Shown: positions 7,203 through 16,429, numbered from the stretch's first letter. The stretch: DNA of 18,200 nucleotides from an uncultured Muribaculaceae bacterium (GCA_910586595.1 CAJUJB010000046.1:5668-23867), one strand, 5' to 3'. Notes: generated by a model from the sequence alone, not told the origin. Program-made: numbers and translations.

Positions 7203-8807
7203 TTACTTAACGAGTACCTTTTCGGTAGTGTTGCCATGACGGCGGATATAGAGTCCGGCAGCAGGATTTTCGACACGCATACCCTGGAGATTGAAGTATT
7301 CTACAGGTGAATTTTCGTCAGAAACAGTCACACTGCCCACGCCGGCTTCTTCATTCTTGTAGAGTGAGAAAATATTACCGGTAGATTCCACGCCAGAGAA
7401 GGCAACATACTGGCCGTCGGCAGCGATACCGCATTTATCGGTATAGGAGAGAGTCTTGAACGAACCGAAATCGAACTCGACAGTCTTCGATACTCGTGCG
7501 AAGTCACCGTTAGCGAAGCCATCGCCGGATGCGTTGTAGTAGCCGAGTACATTGAATACGATGTAGCCGGGGCGTGCACCTGAAGTTACAGTGTAATATG
7601 AGATATTGCCATCGACAAGTTCCTGAGCATATTTGGTGCCTTCAAGAACATCGGTATCGATATGGTAGGCAAAATACTGCCATGCGCTGCGCTCGTTTTC
7701 CTCGCCGGCATTCACAGCGAAAGACTCGTAACCTACAACAAAGAGCTCGTTGTCCTTCACATCGGCATAAACAGGCACGTAGGAAACTTTGAAACCAGCT
7801 GCAGGACATGTGTCGGTGGTGACTTTATCAAGTGCACCGTCTTTTACCGACGCGAAGATGTAGTTGTACTCCGAATCAGCTGCGGTGAGAGTCTGGCTAC
7901 CGGATGTGCCAGAAATCTTCAGAGGGCCGTTGCCAGAGAAAACAGCATATACGGTCTGTGCGTCGTTGACTGCGAAAGTCACACCACCAACCTTGTATTC
8001 CTGCGAAGACTCGCCATCGGCAGCGAGGGAGGAAGTATAGCCGGCTGTAGCCACATTCTCCGCACCTGAAAGGTCGGAAGAAAGAGAGAATACAGCTGCG
8101 CCAGGGAGATTGAGGAAGATTACACCACCCCAGGGATCATTGTATGAGCCTTCGAATTTAGCATTGCCGGATTCGGTGACACCGGTATAGATAGCCGAAG
8201 CATACACTTTGTCGCCGGCTACGGCAAGATGATTGATGTGGAAGTATATGTCTCCATCCAAAGAGAAATATGATTCATTACCGGCGAGCTCGGGGAGGTC
8301 GGCAGGGATGAAGGTAGTCTGTGCGGCAAGGTTACCCTCGGGAGTATATTTGGCAAGGAATGAGGCATTCTTCTCCACGGTGGGCGCGCCCCATATTTCC
8401 ATACCGTTTATAGTGGCAGTTTTTCCATCGGCGCTGCCGAGTTCTACTTCGTCGGCATAGGTACCTGCAACATAGATGTTGCCAGCCGCGTCGGTTGCAA
8501 CAGCTGAGATAGAGGCAGAGCCAGAGAGGGCAACCGCCCATACAGCATTGCCAGAGAGGTCATATTTGGCTACATAGGCACTCGTACCTACGGCTGCAAG
8601 GGTAGAACCGGCGATAGTCACATCGTGCTCGAAGGCACCGGTGGCGATCATGTTGCCGTTGGCATCAACTGCGACGGGAGCGTTGAACACAGAATTGCCG
8701 GCATCGAAGGCGCCGCTTACTGTGTTATCCCAAAGCAAGGAAAGATCTGCGGCCTGCGCGCCAAGCACGGCGGAGGCGGCAAAGACACTGAGTAAAAGCT
8801 TTTTCAT
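7203..8807 (-). CDS. Secreted repeat protein with T9SS-type-A-like C-terminal tail
   Basis: This is a 534-residue exported protein whose function I do not recognise. The signal peptide is seen at 1-19 (cleavage near AQA-A). The body contains several blocks of the type AVDANGNMIATG, ATDAAGNIYVAGTY and AKYDLSGNAVWA, as in beta-propeller or SBBP-like repeat proteins. The C-terminus (about 497-534) is a clear sorting-domain-like tail: PVEYFNLQGMRV, then NPAAGLYIRRHG, ending in KVLVK. It is the last gene of the leftward locus, 81 bp after susD, with a hairpin but no promoter-like site in the gap, so it is probably co-transcribed. An accessory role at the cell surface, for example substrate binding beside SusD, is a guess from position. 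Confidence 0.75.
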   Translation of the reverse strand: MKKLLLSVFAASAVLGAQAADLSLLWDNTVSGAFDAGNSVFNAPVAVDANGNMIATGAFEHDVTIAGSTLAAVGTSAYVAKYDLSGNAVWAVALSGSASISAVATDAAGNIYVAGTYADEVELGSADGKTATINGMEIWGAPTVEKNASFLAKYTPEGNLAAQTTFIPADLPELAGNESYFSLDGDIYFHINHLAVAGDKVYASAIYTGVTESGNAKFEGSYNDPWGGVIFLNLPGAAVFSLSSDLSGAENVATAGYTSSLAADGESSQEYKVGGVTFAVNDAQTVYAVFSGNGPLKISGTSGSQTLTAADSEYNYIFASVKDGALDKVTTDTCPAAGFKVSYVPVYADVKDNELFVVGYESFAVNAGEENERSAWQYFAYHIDTDVLEGTKYAQELVDGNISYYTVTSGARPGYIVFNVLGYYNASGDGFANGDFARVSKTVEFDFGSFKTLSYTDKCGIAADGQYVAFSGVESTGNIFSLYKNEEAGVGSVTVSDENSPVEYFNLQGMRVENPAAGLYIRRHGNTTEKVLVK

Positions 8808-8847
8808 TTTAACAAATAAGAATTATGTTGGATAATTATATGGTTGA

Positions 8848-8875
8848 TCCGCCACCCGGCAGAACCGGGGGCGGA
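8848..8875 (-). other. Intergenic hairpin between susD and the last gene of the locus
   Basis: The stem pairs TCCGCC and CCCGG (8848-8859, A8854 bulged) with CCGGG and GGCGGA (8865-8875) around a 5-nt loop. No T tract follows on either strand, so it is unlikely to be a terminator. It may stabilise or process the transcript. Confidence 0.6.
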
Positions 8876-8888
8876 ATCTATGCAGAGA

Positions 8889-10217
8889 TTAGTCGGCAAG
8901 GCCCGGATTTACCGTTATAGCCTCGGAAGGAATGCGGATAGTATATCGCGGATCGCCCTGCTCGAGCACGTAGGTCTCACCTTTGTAGGTGCGTTCGAGT
9001 CGAGGTTGGCCGGTACGACGGAGGTCAAACCACCGGTGGCCCTCGAATGCGAGCTCGCGGGCACGCTCTGTAAGAATCTCGTCGAGAAGCTCATCGTTTG
9101 TCATGGCCGCCACCTCAGTTTCCTTGGCAGCTCCGCCATCGCTGAAACGGGCACGCTGAAGAGTGAGGAGATACTCGGCTGCCTCATCATAAGCCTGCTG
9201 ATGCCAGGCCGCCTCGGCGGCGTTGAGAAGCATCTCGCCTACACGCAGAGTACATGAGTAGGTGTTGCTGCCACCTTTGATCAGTAGAATATTCGAGGAT
9301 GTGACCTGATTGTAGTAAGCACGGCGGCGAAGGTCGGTCGAAGCGTACATGCGGTAGAAATTGCGGTCGACCTTGAAGGCACGCGAGTACTGGGCCGACA
9401 TCACCTGCTCAAGAGCCACGATATTTTCCACCGAGTTGTATTCGTTGGGGCATCCTGCCGACACATTGGCAAGAGTGTTCTGCACGGCAAGTACGCGGTC
9501 GGAAGCCTCGCGGGCATCTTTCCACCGGCCCATGTAGAGATATACGCGCGAACGGAGAGCATCGGCCGAGAGGACATTGAAGCGGTAGTTAAGGCCCAGG
9601 TCCCATGTATCGACATTGAGATATTCTTCAGCAGAATCTATGTCGGCAAGAACCGAGGCATATACCTCTTCGAGAGTATTGCGCGAGAGGACACCTTCCA
9701 CATCGCTGTCGAGTTTGAGGGGAACAGCCTTCGTGGCGGCGGGATCACACTCGGTGTAAGCCGGTGCATGGAGATTGGCAAGGTTGAAGTGCATAAGCGC
9801 ACGCAGCATATAGGCCTCGCCTACCATCTGACGGATTTCAGAAGTCGATCCATCGGTCATGAGCTGCTCCGACTCGATCACGTAGTTGGCAATGAAAAGT
9901 ACATGATAGAACTGGCGCCACTTGAAGGTGGCGGTATTTTCATCGGGGGTGTCATCATTCCAGCGCCAGATGTCGAGGTACGAGCCGAGGTCGTTGACCG
10001 ACATAGTGGCATCAAGAAGGACTTCGTCACTGCGGAACGATGCCAGGCCGCGGTCGTCGGGCACGGTGGTGTAAGCTTCCGTAATCAGCGCGCGGAACTC
10101 AGGTGCGGTGGTGGGAATTACTTTACCCACCGGCTGTATGTCGAGGAAACTGTCGCAGCCGGTGAGCGCGAGGGCAAGCCCGGCGAGGAGAGGGAGAAAT
10201 ATATTGCTAAGTTTCAT
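8889..10217 (-). CDS. SusD/RagB family nutrient-binding outer-membrane lipoprotein
   Basis: This 442-residue lipoprotein is predicted to bind the substrate at the cell surface and act as the lid of the SusC transporter. The lipobox ALTGC puts the lipidated cysteine at residue 21. The body is helical and TPR-like, including AYMLRALMHFNLANLHA. It has the family hallmarks RARELAFEGHRWFDLRRTG near the end and a C-terminal segment YTIRIPSEAITVNPGL. It is on the short side for SusD proteins, which are often 500-650 residues. The start is 6 bp after the susC stop codon, so the pair is one transcription unit. The protease upstream suggests peptides or glycopeptides as substrate, as known for RagB of Porphyromonas; this is inference. 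Confidence 0.95.
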   Translation of the reverse strand: MKLSNIFLPLLAGLALALTGCDSFLDIQPVGKVIPTTAPEFRALITEAYTTVPDDRGLASFRSDEVLLDATMSVNDLGSYLDIWRWNDDTPDENTATFKWRQFYHVLFIANYVIESEQLMTDGSTSEIRQMVGEAYMLRALMHFNLANLHAPAYTECDPAATKAVPLKLDSDVEGVLSRNTLEEVYASVLADIDSAEEYLNVDTWDLGLNYRFNVLSADALRSRVYLYMGRWKDAREASDRVLAVQNTLANVSAGCPNEYNSVENIVALEQVMSAQYSRAFKVDRNFYRMYASTDLRRRAYYNQVTSSNILLIKGGSNTYSCTLRVGEMLLNAAEAAWHQQAYDEAAEYLLTLQRARFSDGGAAKETEVAAMTNDELLDEILTERARELAFEGHRWFDLRRTGQPRLERTYKGETYVLEQGDPRYTIRIPSEAITVNPGLAD

Positions 10218-10223
10218 GTATCG

Positions 10224-12806
10224 TCAGAATTTAACTTGGAGATTGAATGTATAACTCTTCGGTATAGGCTGGGCGAATGGATTGCCCATGGTCTCGGGAT
10301 CGAGGAAGTTCTTGTAGTTGGCGCCGAACACAAGCAGGTTGCGGGCTTCAAGAGCCACACGCACGGTCGAGAGGCCCCAGCGGGCTACGACGGGTGTGGG
10401 AATATTGTAGCCTAAGTTGATGCTCTGGAGACGCACGTGGTCGGAGCGTTTCACCCAGGTGTCGAGCATCGAGTAGAGCGTGAATTCGCCGTACTGCGTA
10501 CGCTCGTCGGCACGATAGCCGTTGTCGGGCATAAGAGCCGGGAGGGTGGCTGTAGGATTGGCGGGCGTCCAGCGGTCGAAGATGTCGCGGTTGGTGTTCA
10601 TGCCACGGTCAAACCACACACTGTTGTACGAAGGCTGTATGCGGGTATACATCTTCAGGTTGAAGGCGAAGTTGACAGTGAGGTCAAAGTTATTCCAATA
10701 GAAGCTGTTGATGAAGCCTCCTGTCCAGAGCGGATCACCAGAACCCATGTAGGTGTACAGATCACGCTGCTGAGCGGCGGTAAGCGTGCTGGCACCGGCA
10801 CCGTTGAGGGCAAGGAATTCCTTGGCGGTGACCTTCTCACCCTCTTTAGTGAGGAAGAGAGGATAGCCGTCGGAGTCAAGACCGGCCGTGCGGTAGGCGA
10901 AAATTGCAGCCACGGGATAGCCCTCGCGCGAAGGTGTGGTCTGGTTGAAGGGCACAGTCTCGTTAAGCACGGTGTTCTCGTTATATGCCAGGTTGAAGTT
11001 GGTGGTCCAACGGAAATTGGCAGTAGAGATATTGCGGGTCGAAAGAGCTATTTCCACACCGCGGTTGCGCATCGAAGCCCAGTTGACCATGGTCGATGTG
11101 AAACCAGTCTCGAGGGGCAGCATCTTCATTGAGATAAGATCGGTACCCTTGCGGTAGTAGGCATCTACAGAGAGATTGAGCACATTGTTGAACAGACCTA
11201 CGTCGAGACCGGCATTACCGGTGTAGGTTTTTTCCCAACGCAGGCGGCGGTTGGGGGGTGTTCCGAGCACGATTACATCTTCGGTGACTCCTGGCAGGAT
11301 TGACGATGTATTGTAGTCGCCCATCACATATGATGAGGTAGATTTATCAATGTTACCCTGAATACCGTAGCTCAGACGGAGGGCCAGGTTGTTGACGGCT
11401 GTACTTTCGCGGAGCCATGGTTCATCGGAGATGCGCCACAGACCGCTGAATGAATACAGCGGCAGGAAACGGTATTTTTTGTCAACGCCGAAGAGGTCGC
11501 TGCCGTCGAAGCGCACACTGCCACCGAGCGTATAGCGGCGCATGAGCGAGTAGGAAGCCGTTGCGTAGAACGACGCATAGGCATTCTCAAGGTAGCTCTC
11601 GGTGTGGAGAGGGAAGGTACGCGCCCACGATTCGTTGGGGAAAATCACAGGCTTTGAAGTGAGGGTCTTGCGGTCGTAGCCGTAAGCGGTCGAAGAGAAG
11701 GCGTTGTACCAGGTCTTGCGGATTTCCGTACCGGCCATGGCTTCCAGTTCATGATCTGGCGCAAGGCGCTTGCTGAACTCGAGCTGAGCCTTCCAGTTGA
11801 TCTGCTTGTTGGTCGAAGTATTCTGGATATGGCGGCCACCATCGGGGAGGAATGAGCGGCGGATGCCGTCGGCTCCCATAATTTCAGTGCGGTAGAACTC
11901 CTTGCGCATGGCATAGGTCTCGCCTGCGGCGAACGACTGGGTTTCGGTATGGTCGAGCTGGAAACCGACCTGCGTCATGGCCTTGAGCCAATCGGTAAAG
12001 CGGAGATCGGCATCAACCAGAGCCGTCACACCGGTTACCTCCTGGGTATAATCAGTATTGGCACGCTCCTCAAATACGTTGAATTTGAGGTCACTGTCCT
12101 CACGGCCCTGAATATCGGTGTCGTAGATATAATCGCCATACTGGTCGTAAGGCATCTGATAGGGATTGGCACGGCGCGAGTAATAAACGGGGTTGGTGAA
12201 ACCATCGTTATCGGTAAGGTAAGAGTCATTCTTACGGCGGTTGACGAAAATCGAGGCGCCAACCTTGAATTTCTCGCTGAAGCGGTATTTGGTCTTAAGA
12301 ACGATATTGAATCGGTTCATCGATACGCCGGGCACGTTGCCGCGCTCGTCCTGATAGCCGAATGAGGTATAGTAGGTAGCCTTATCTCCACCGCCAGATA
12401 CACTGAGGTTGTATTCCTGGCTGAATGTATCGCGGAAGAGGATGTCATTCCAGTCGGTGTTGACAAGACGGAGGGCGTTGATCTGCGCCTGCACATCGAC
12501 AGGAAGTGCGGCCCAGCCTCCGGCTTTGTAGATGTCGGTCATGCCGGTGGCGGCGAGTATGCGCGCCACACCGCCTTTATTCTCACGATAGGTGAAGTCG
12601 GAGTTGAGAAGCTCGAGCTCAAGGTCGACTTTTTCGGTTGCGGTGAGAAGGTTGAGACGGTCAATGTCGGGCTTGGGAGAGTAAGACAGACGGGTCGAGA
12701 AGCTTACCTCGGGTTTGCCCTGCTTACCATTCTTGGTCGTGATCACAATCACACCATTGGCTGCACGTGTACCATAGATAGCCGTGGCGGCAGCATCTTT
12801 GAGCAC
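10224..12806 (-). CDS. SusC/RagA TonB-dependent transporter, C-terminal fragment (barrel), downstream of an in-frame stop
   Basis: This stretch carries the second half of the plug (VLKDAAATAIYGTRAANGVIVITTK) and the whole beta-barrel of a SusC-type porin, ending in the aromatic LQVKF. The reading frame is the same as that of the upstream fragment at 12888-13514. The 27 codons between the TAG at 12888 and the GTG at 12806 encode conserved SusC sequence (DNLYQSSIAGLNPADIESIT). The GTG at 12806 is therefore only the first possible start, not a likely one: it lies inside the plug and gives no signal peptide. The joined gene would be 1,096 codons plus its stop, a normal SusC length, with no frameshift seen. 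Without readthrough or correction this part cannot be exported. Confidence 0.9.
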   Translation of the reverse strand: MLKDAAATAIYGTRAANGVIVITTKNGKQGKPEVSFSTRLSYSPKPDIDRLNLLTATEKVDLELELLNSDFTYRENKGGVARILAATGMTDIYKAGGWAALPVDVQAQINALRLVNTDWNDILFRDTFSQEYNLSVSGGGDKATYYTSFGYQDERGNVPGVSMNRFNIVLKTKYRFSEKFKVGASIFVNRRKNDSYLTDNDGFTNPVYYSRRANPYQMPYDQYGDYIYDTDIQGREDSDLKFNVFEERANTDYTQEVTGVTALVDADLRFTDWLKAMTQVGFQLDHTETQSFAAGETYAMRKEFYRTEIMGADGIRRSFLPDGGRHIQNTSTNKQINWKAQLEFSKRLAPDHELEAMAGTEIRKTWYNAFSSTAYGYDRKTLTSKPVIFPNESWARTFPLHTESYLENAYASFYATASYSLMRRYTLGGSVRFDGSDLFGVDKKYRFLPLYSFSGLWRISDEPWLRESTAVNNLALRLSYGIQGNIDKSTSSYVMGDYNTSSILPGVTEDVIVLGTPPNRRLRWEKTYTGNAGLDVGLFNNVLNLSVDAYYRKGTDLISMKMLPLETGFTSTMVNWASMRNRGVEIALSTRNISTANFRWTTNFNLAYNENTVLNETVPFNQTTPSREGYPVAAIFAYRTAGLDSDGYPLFLTKEGEKVTAKEFLALNGAGASTLTAAQQRDLYTYMGSGDPLWTGGFINSFYWNNFDLTVNFAFNLKMYTRIQPSYNSVWFDRGMNTNRDIFDRWTPANPTATLPALMPDNGYRADERTQYGEFTLYSMLDTWVKRSDHVRLQSINLGYNIPTPVVARWGLSTVRVALEARNLLVFGANYKNFLDPETMGNPFAQPIPKSYTFNLQVKF

Positions 12807-12887
12807 GGTGATGCTTTCGATGTCGGCAGGGTTGAGGCCGGCGATCGACGACTGATAGAGGTTGTCGATGTCTTTAAGCTCATCGAT

Positions 12888-12890
12888 CTA
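12888..12890 (-). other. In-frame amber stop codon inside the susC plug domain
   Basis: On the minus strand the codons read CTT CCC TAG ATC GAT GAG, with the same frame coding for conserved SusC sequence on both sides. A single change from CAG, AAG or GAG would create it. It may be a true null mutation, a strain variant within a mixed population, or a sequencing or assembly error. Confidence 0.9.
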
Positions 12891-13514
12891 GGGAAGATCT
12901 GTACCGTTCATAGGCACGCCGTCGATTACCCACAGAGGATCCTGGGTACCCTGAAGCGAAGATGTGCCTCGGATACGGATTTTCAGGGGTGCGCCGGGCG
13001 AGCCACTGCTCTGCACTGCCGAAAGGCCGGCAATCTGGCCGGCAAGAGCCTGGTCGATATTCATTACAGAGCCGAGGGTATTCTCGTCAATGTCGATCTT
13101 GGTGATGGCGGCCGTAAGCTTACGGCGCTCGATAGTCTGGTAACCGGTGACAACCACATCGCCGAGCACCTCCGAAGAAGGGTCGAGCATGAGGTCGTAA
13201 TTGTCAACACCGTCAACCAGAACGATGGTACGGGGGTTGAACCCTACGCTGCGGCACTCAATCTCAGTGACGCCGGCAGGGATTTTGAGAGAAAACTTAC
13301 CGTCAAGGTCAGTGACTGCGCCAAGCACCTTGGAAGAAGACCCGGCCTTCTTGAGCTGCGCCTCCGACACAGTGACGGATGCGCCAATAAGTGGCTCGTG
13401 GTCTTCCGACGACACAATCACGCCGGTAATGGTACGCTGGGCGAGAGCCGCGGCAGCCGGAAAAACGACTACGAGCAGCGTCAGGGCCAGCAATTTTGCA
13501 AATACTTGTTTCAT
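12888..13514 (-). CDS. SusC/RagA TonB-dependent transporter, N-terminal fragment ending at an in-frame TAG
   Basis: This 208-residue fragment holds the signal peptide (1-25, ALA-Q), the N-terminal carboxypeptidase-regulatory-like beta domain (about 27-110, with TGVIVSSEDHEPLIGASV), the DVVVTGYQ segment, and the first part of the plug (DQALAGQIAGLSAVQSSG, then IRIRGTSSL and DPLWVIDGVPMNGTDLP). It stops at a TAG where the family continues. Upstream (13515-13642) is the 3' end region of the metalloprotease gene, with a hairpin and no clear promoter box, so transcription may begin before the protease. Together with 10224-12887 it forms one susC gene; alone it cannot make a channel. Confidence 0.9.
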   Translation of the reverse strand: MKQVFAKLLALTLLVVVFPAAAALAQRTITGVIVSSEDHEPLIGASVTVSEAQLKKAGSSSKVLGAVTDLDGKFSLKIPAGVTEIECRSVGFNPRTIVLVDGVDNYDLMLDPSSEVLGDVVVTGYQTIERRKLTAAITKIDIDENTLGSVMNIDQALAGQIAGLSAVQSSGSPGAPLKIRIRGTSSLQGTQDPLWVIDGVPMNGTDLP

Positions 13515-13566
13515 CGCACTTACGTGTGGAAATAGACGTTGTATGAATTCAGATTAGTTATGAGCA

Positions 13567-13620
13567 GAAGGGCATATCACAGCCTGGCTGCACAATGCGC
13601 AGCTCAAGGCATGGCCCTTC
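13567..13620 (-). other. Hairpin between the metalloprotease and susC genes
   Basis: GAAGGGC (13567-13573) pairs with GCCCTTC (13614-13620), and inner segments (GCCT with AGGC, GCTGC with GCAGC) can extend the fold. No T run follows in either direction. It lies upstream of the susC ATG on the transcript and may be a processing or attenuation structure. Confidence 0.5.
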
Positions 13621-13642
13621 GGGGGGGAGAGACGCGGGAGGC

Positions 13643-16312
13643 TCAGCGTGCGGTCTGATTGATACCGAGTGCAGTGTTGATACGCATCACAAGATCCTCG
13701 TAGTGGTAACGGGCGTCACGCGATGCCGAAGGAATACGGCTCTGGAGCTCGCGGCGGATACGCATCAGTTCGCCACGCTTGAGCGAGATGGCATCGGAGA
13801 TGCGGTTGGCCTGTATTCCGTAGAAGCTTAGGGTACGACGGCCGGCGGTACGCTCGCCTGCGGCATGGCGGCAGGAGGGGCATTCAAGAGTTCCTTTAAG
13901 GGCGGTTGCCTCGAAAAGGAGGGCACTCTCGTCGTCGAGCGACTTCTTGGAGCCGTCTTTGACTCCCTGATTCTCGTTGGCCGAGATAATAAGGGCGTCC
14001 ACGAAGTTTTTCTGCACCGAGCGCTGACGTACGTCGGGATTCGCCACAGCGAAAAGGTGCTTGTGAATCATATCCATCATGTCGGAAGCCTTGAATGCCG
14101 TCGAAGGATTCTCGGCCTCTGCCTCGTACATGCGGATCAGGCGGTTGTCGGAAAGAAGATCCCAGAAGAAATAGCTCTGGGCATTCTTGAGAATATACGA
14201 CGGAGAATACTCCAGTCGGCCTACAGGTGTGTTCGACACCAGATAGGTATAATCTTTTATATCGGCATCGAAGAGCCAGGCAGGATGGGTGAAGGCTTCG
14301 TCGAGGATAAACTGGAGAGCCTTGCGCTGGCGGTCTTTCTCAACCGGGGTATAGGTGCGCTGGCCATCGCCGATGGTGGTGTTATCGACATAAATACCAC
14401 CGATATTTGCCATCACGTGATAGATATAACGCTGCCACTGGCCTATAGCCGAGTAATAGAGGGCGGAGGCGTCATCGTAGTCCTGACCTGGTTCGCCGGA
14501 AGTCGACCACTCGATGATATGGGGAACGATGCGCTTGAGATTGGCGATGCCATATGCAGCCGACTTCACGGCGTCGTCGCCAAGATCCTCACTGAGGGCA
14601 CGCGGGTCGACTGCCTCGCGGGAATCCTGAGCCTCACTGTAGCGGTATAGAGGGCCTGTATGGCGGTCAAGGAACTCCTGCACCAGGGCATAGTCCTCGT
14701 CGGGATCGTTTTTGCCATACCAGCGGTAACCATATTCGATGGCCATCATATCGTAGGGGCCGATATGGGGTGAGAGAGTCTTCACGCCGTCGCCGGGCTG
14801 GGCTACATAGTTATAGCGGGCATAGTCCATGATCGAAGAGCTGGTGCCACCGAGGCGCTCAACATAGGCAGGGTCACGCAGAGAATCGGTAGGTATGGCG
14901 GCCGACGCCATCATGTTGTGGCGGAGACCGAGTGAGTGACCTACCTCATGGCAGGCGACAAAGCGCATTGCATCACCAATGAGATGGTCGGGCAAGCTAT
15001 GGCTGCGGGCGTCAGGATCTACAGCACCTGTCTGGAGCACGATCCAGTCGTGGAGTATATCGAGCACATTATGCCACCAGATGATGTCGGCTTCGATAAT
15101 CTCGCCCGAACGGGGATCGGTGATCGAAGGCCCCATGGCGTTCGACTTGGTGGAGGCGGCGTAAGTCAGAGTCGAATAGTTGATGTCATCCATGTCAGGA
15201 TCAACGTCGTCGGGAAGCTGCTCAACGCGGACAGCATTGCGGAATCCGGCGCGCTCGAAGGCTGCATTCCAGTCTTCGATACCCTTGCGGATATAGGGGC
15301 GCCACTGGCGAGGAGTGGTATTGTCGAGATAAAATACAATAGGCTTTGCAGGCTCTACCAGCTCTCCGGCAAGATAGGCAGCCTCATCCTCGGGCTTGGG
15401 CTCAAGGCGCCAACGGGTGATGAAGTTACCCTTGCGCACGCGCTGCTGGCTATCGGCATAGCGGAGATTCGACTCGGTGAAATAGCCCACCCGAGGCGAC
15501 ACATAGCGGCGTGCCATCGGAGTCTCGGGCAGTAGAAGTATGGTGGAGCCCACTTCTACTGTGACGTATACTGCACCGCCGGGCTCCACGACCTTGGTGG
15601 TAAGCTCCGAAACGGCATATACATTATTCTCGAAAGCCTTGACCGACTTGATCTTCGAAAGCTCACTGCTGGCCGAGGTACCGAGGTTGATGTCGGAAAA
15701 TATATTGCTGAAAGCCGTAGCCTGACCATTGAAGAGATCGGTTACTTTGACTACAACTGCTGTGGAATCGGCATTGTAGGCCTCTACCTTGAAGGAAGCT
15801 ATGACGGGTGAGATATAATTGTCGCGCACCGAACCGGCTATCGACGAGCCTTCGTCGACGTCGGGGAGAACACGGCTCTGGCGCGCATATACCTTATCAT
15901 TCTCACGGTCGAGCTCGAAGCGCACCATCTGGTTAGAGCTGTTGATTCCGCGGTTCACACCGGCCTCATTTAGCTCCAAAGGTACTCTTACAAGCTTGTT
16001 GACCACAAGCATGTCGCGGCCGAGAAGCCCTGCAGGGATCTCGAAATAATAGTCTTTCTCCTTCTTGAGGACATTAAACATACCTTTCGATACGGTCGAC
16101 GCATCGGTGAGCTTTTCATAGTCACTCTTGGATGATGTAGAGTCGGCATCGGCCGCTTGCTGTTTCTTTTTCTTCTTGCCGAAGAAGAGGAACGAGCGGT
16201 CGGCATCGTTGCTGTCTGCCGCTGTGTGCGCGGCCGCACATGGTGCCGCTGTCATCACGGCAGCGATAGTTAATGTTAATAAGTGCTTAAGCAAACTTTT
16301 TTGTTTAAACAT
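13643..16312 (-). CDS. Secreted zinc-dependent metalloprotease (DUF5118-DUF5117-DUF4953 type)
   Basis: This 889-residue protein is predicted to be an exported metzincin-like peptidase. A signal peptide is seen (about 1-28), then a linker with a lysine run (about 46-50). Next come the N-terminal DUF5118/DUF5117-like regions (about 60-300, with FEIPAGLLGRDMLVVNKL and GINSSNQMVRFELD). The catalytic part holds HEVGHSLGLRH (455-465), an exact HExxHxxGxxH zinc site, and a Met-turn SIMDY with Met495. The C-terminal region holds an ECPSC cysteine pair. The length is typical of the family. It is the first gene of the leftward locus, followed by susC after 128 bp. Such proteases are often found beside SusCD pairs in Bacteroidales; the natural substrate is unknown. 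An early domain boundary is approximate, as no search was run. Confidence 0.93.
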   Translation of the reverse strand: MFKQKSLLKHLLTLTIAAVMTAAPCAAAHTAADSNDADRSFLFFGKKKKKQQAADADSTSSKSDYEKLTDASTVSKGMFNVLKKEKDYYFEIPAGLLGRDMLVVNKLVRVPLELNEAGVNRGINSSNQMVRFELDRENDKVYARQSRVLPDVDEGSSIAGSVRDNYISPVIASFKVEAYNADSTAVVVKVTDLFNGQATAFSNIFSDINLGTSASSELSKIKSVKAFENNVYAVSELTTKVVEPGGAVYVTVEVGSTILLLPETPMARRYVSPRVGYFTESNLRYADSQQRVRKGNFITRWRLEPKPEDEAAYLAGELVEPAKPIVFYLDNTTPRQWRPYIRKGIEDWNAAFERAGFRNAVRVEQLPDDVDPDMDDINYSTLTYAASTKSNAMGPSITDPRSGEIIEADIIWWHNVLDILHDWIVLQTGAVDPDARSHSLPDHLIGDAMRFVACHEVGHSLGLRHNMMASAAIPTDSLRDPAYVERLGGTSSSIMDYARYNYVAQPGDGVKTLSPHIGPYDMMAIEYGYRWYGKNDPDEDYALVQEFLDRHTGPLYRYSEAQDSREAVDPRALSEDLGDDAVKSAAYGIANLKRIVPHIIEWSTSGEPGQDYDDASALYYSAIGQWQRYIYHVMANIGGIYVDNTTIGDGQRTYTPVEKDRQRKALQFILDEAFTHPAWLFDADIKDYTYLVSNTPVGRLEYSPSYILKNAQSYFFWDLLSDNRLIRMYEAEAENPSTAFKASDMMDMIHKHLFAVANPDVRQRSVQKNFVDALIISANENQGVKDGSKKSLDDESALLFEATALKGTLECPSCRHAAGERTAGRRTLSFYGIQANRISDAISLKRGELMRIRRELQSRIPSASRDARYHYEDLVMRINTALGINQTAR

Positions 16313-16429
16313 GTCGTGTCAAAGTGTAATCTCTGGTAGTGCAACCTATCCTATTGATATGTAATTGTTTGTCTTGATGATTGGCTTCAATCGAGGGAAA
16401 CCTCTCGTGTGTTTTTGTCACTTGGGATG

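Noticed and set aside
12806..12808. GTG as a true start of a separate barrel protein
   Set aside because: It lies inside the conserved VLKDAA segment of the plug, has no signal peptide after it, and would give an unexportable protein.
12806..12890. Stop codon recoding (selenocysteine, pyrrolysine or TAG reassignment) in susC
   Set aside because: The codon is TAG, which excludes selenocysteine; the site is not a catalytic position; and nothing in this window suggests the required machinery. Other genes here end in TAA or TGA, so reassignment cannot be tested but is unlikely in Bacteroidales.
13865..14650. 261-codon open frame on the plus strand within the metalloprotease gene
   Set aside because: It lies antisense to the C-terminal region of a clear metalloprotease and has no family resemblance.
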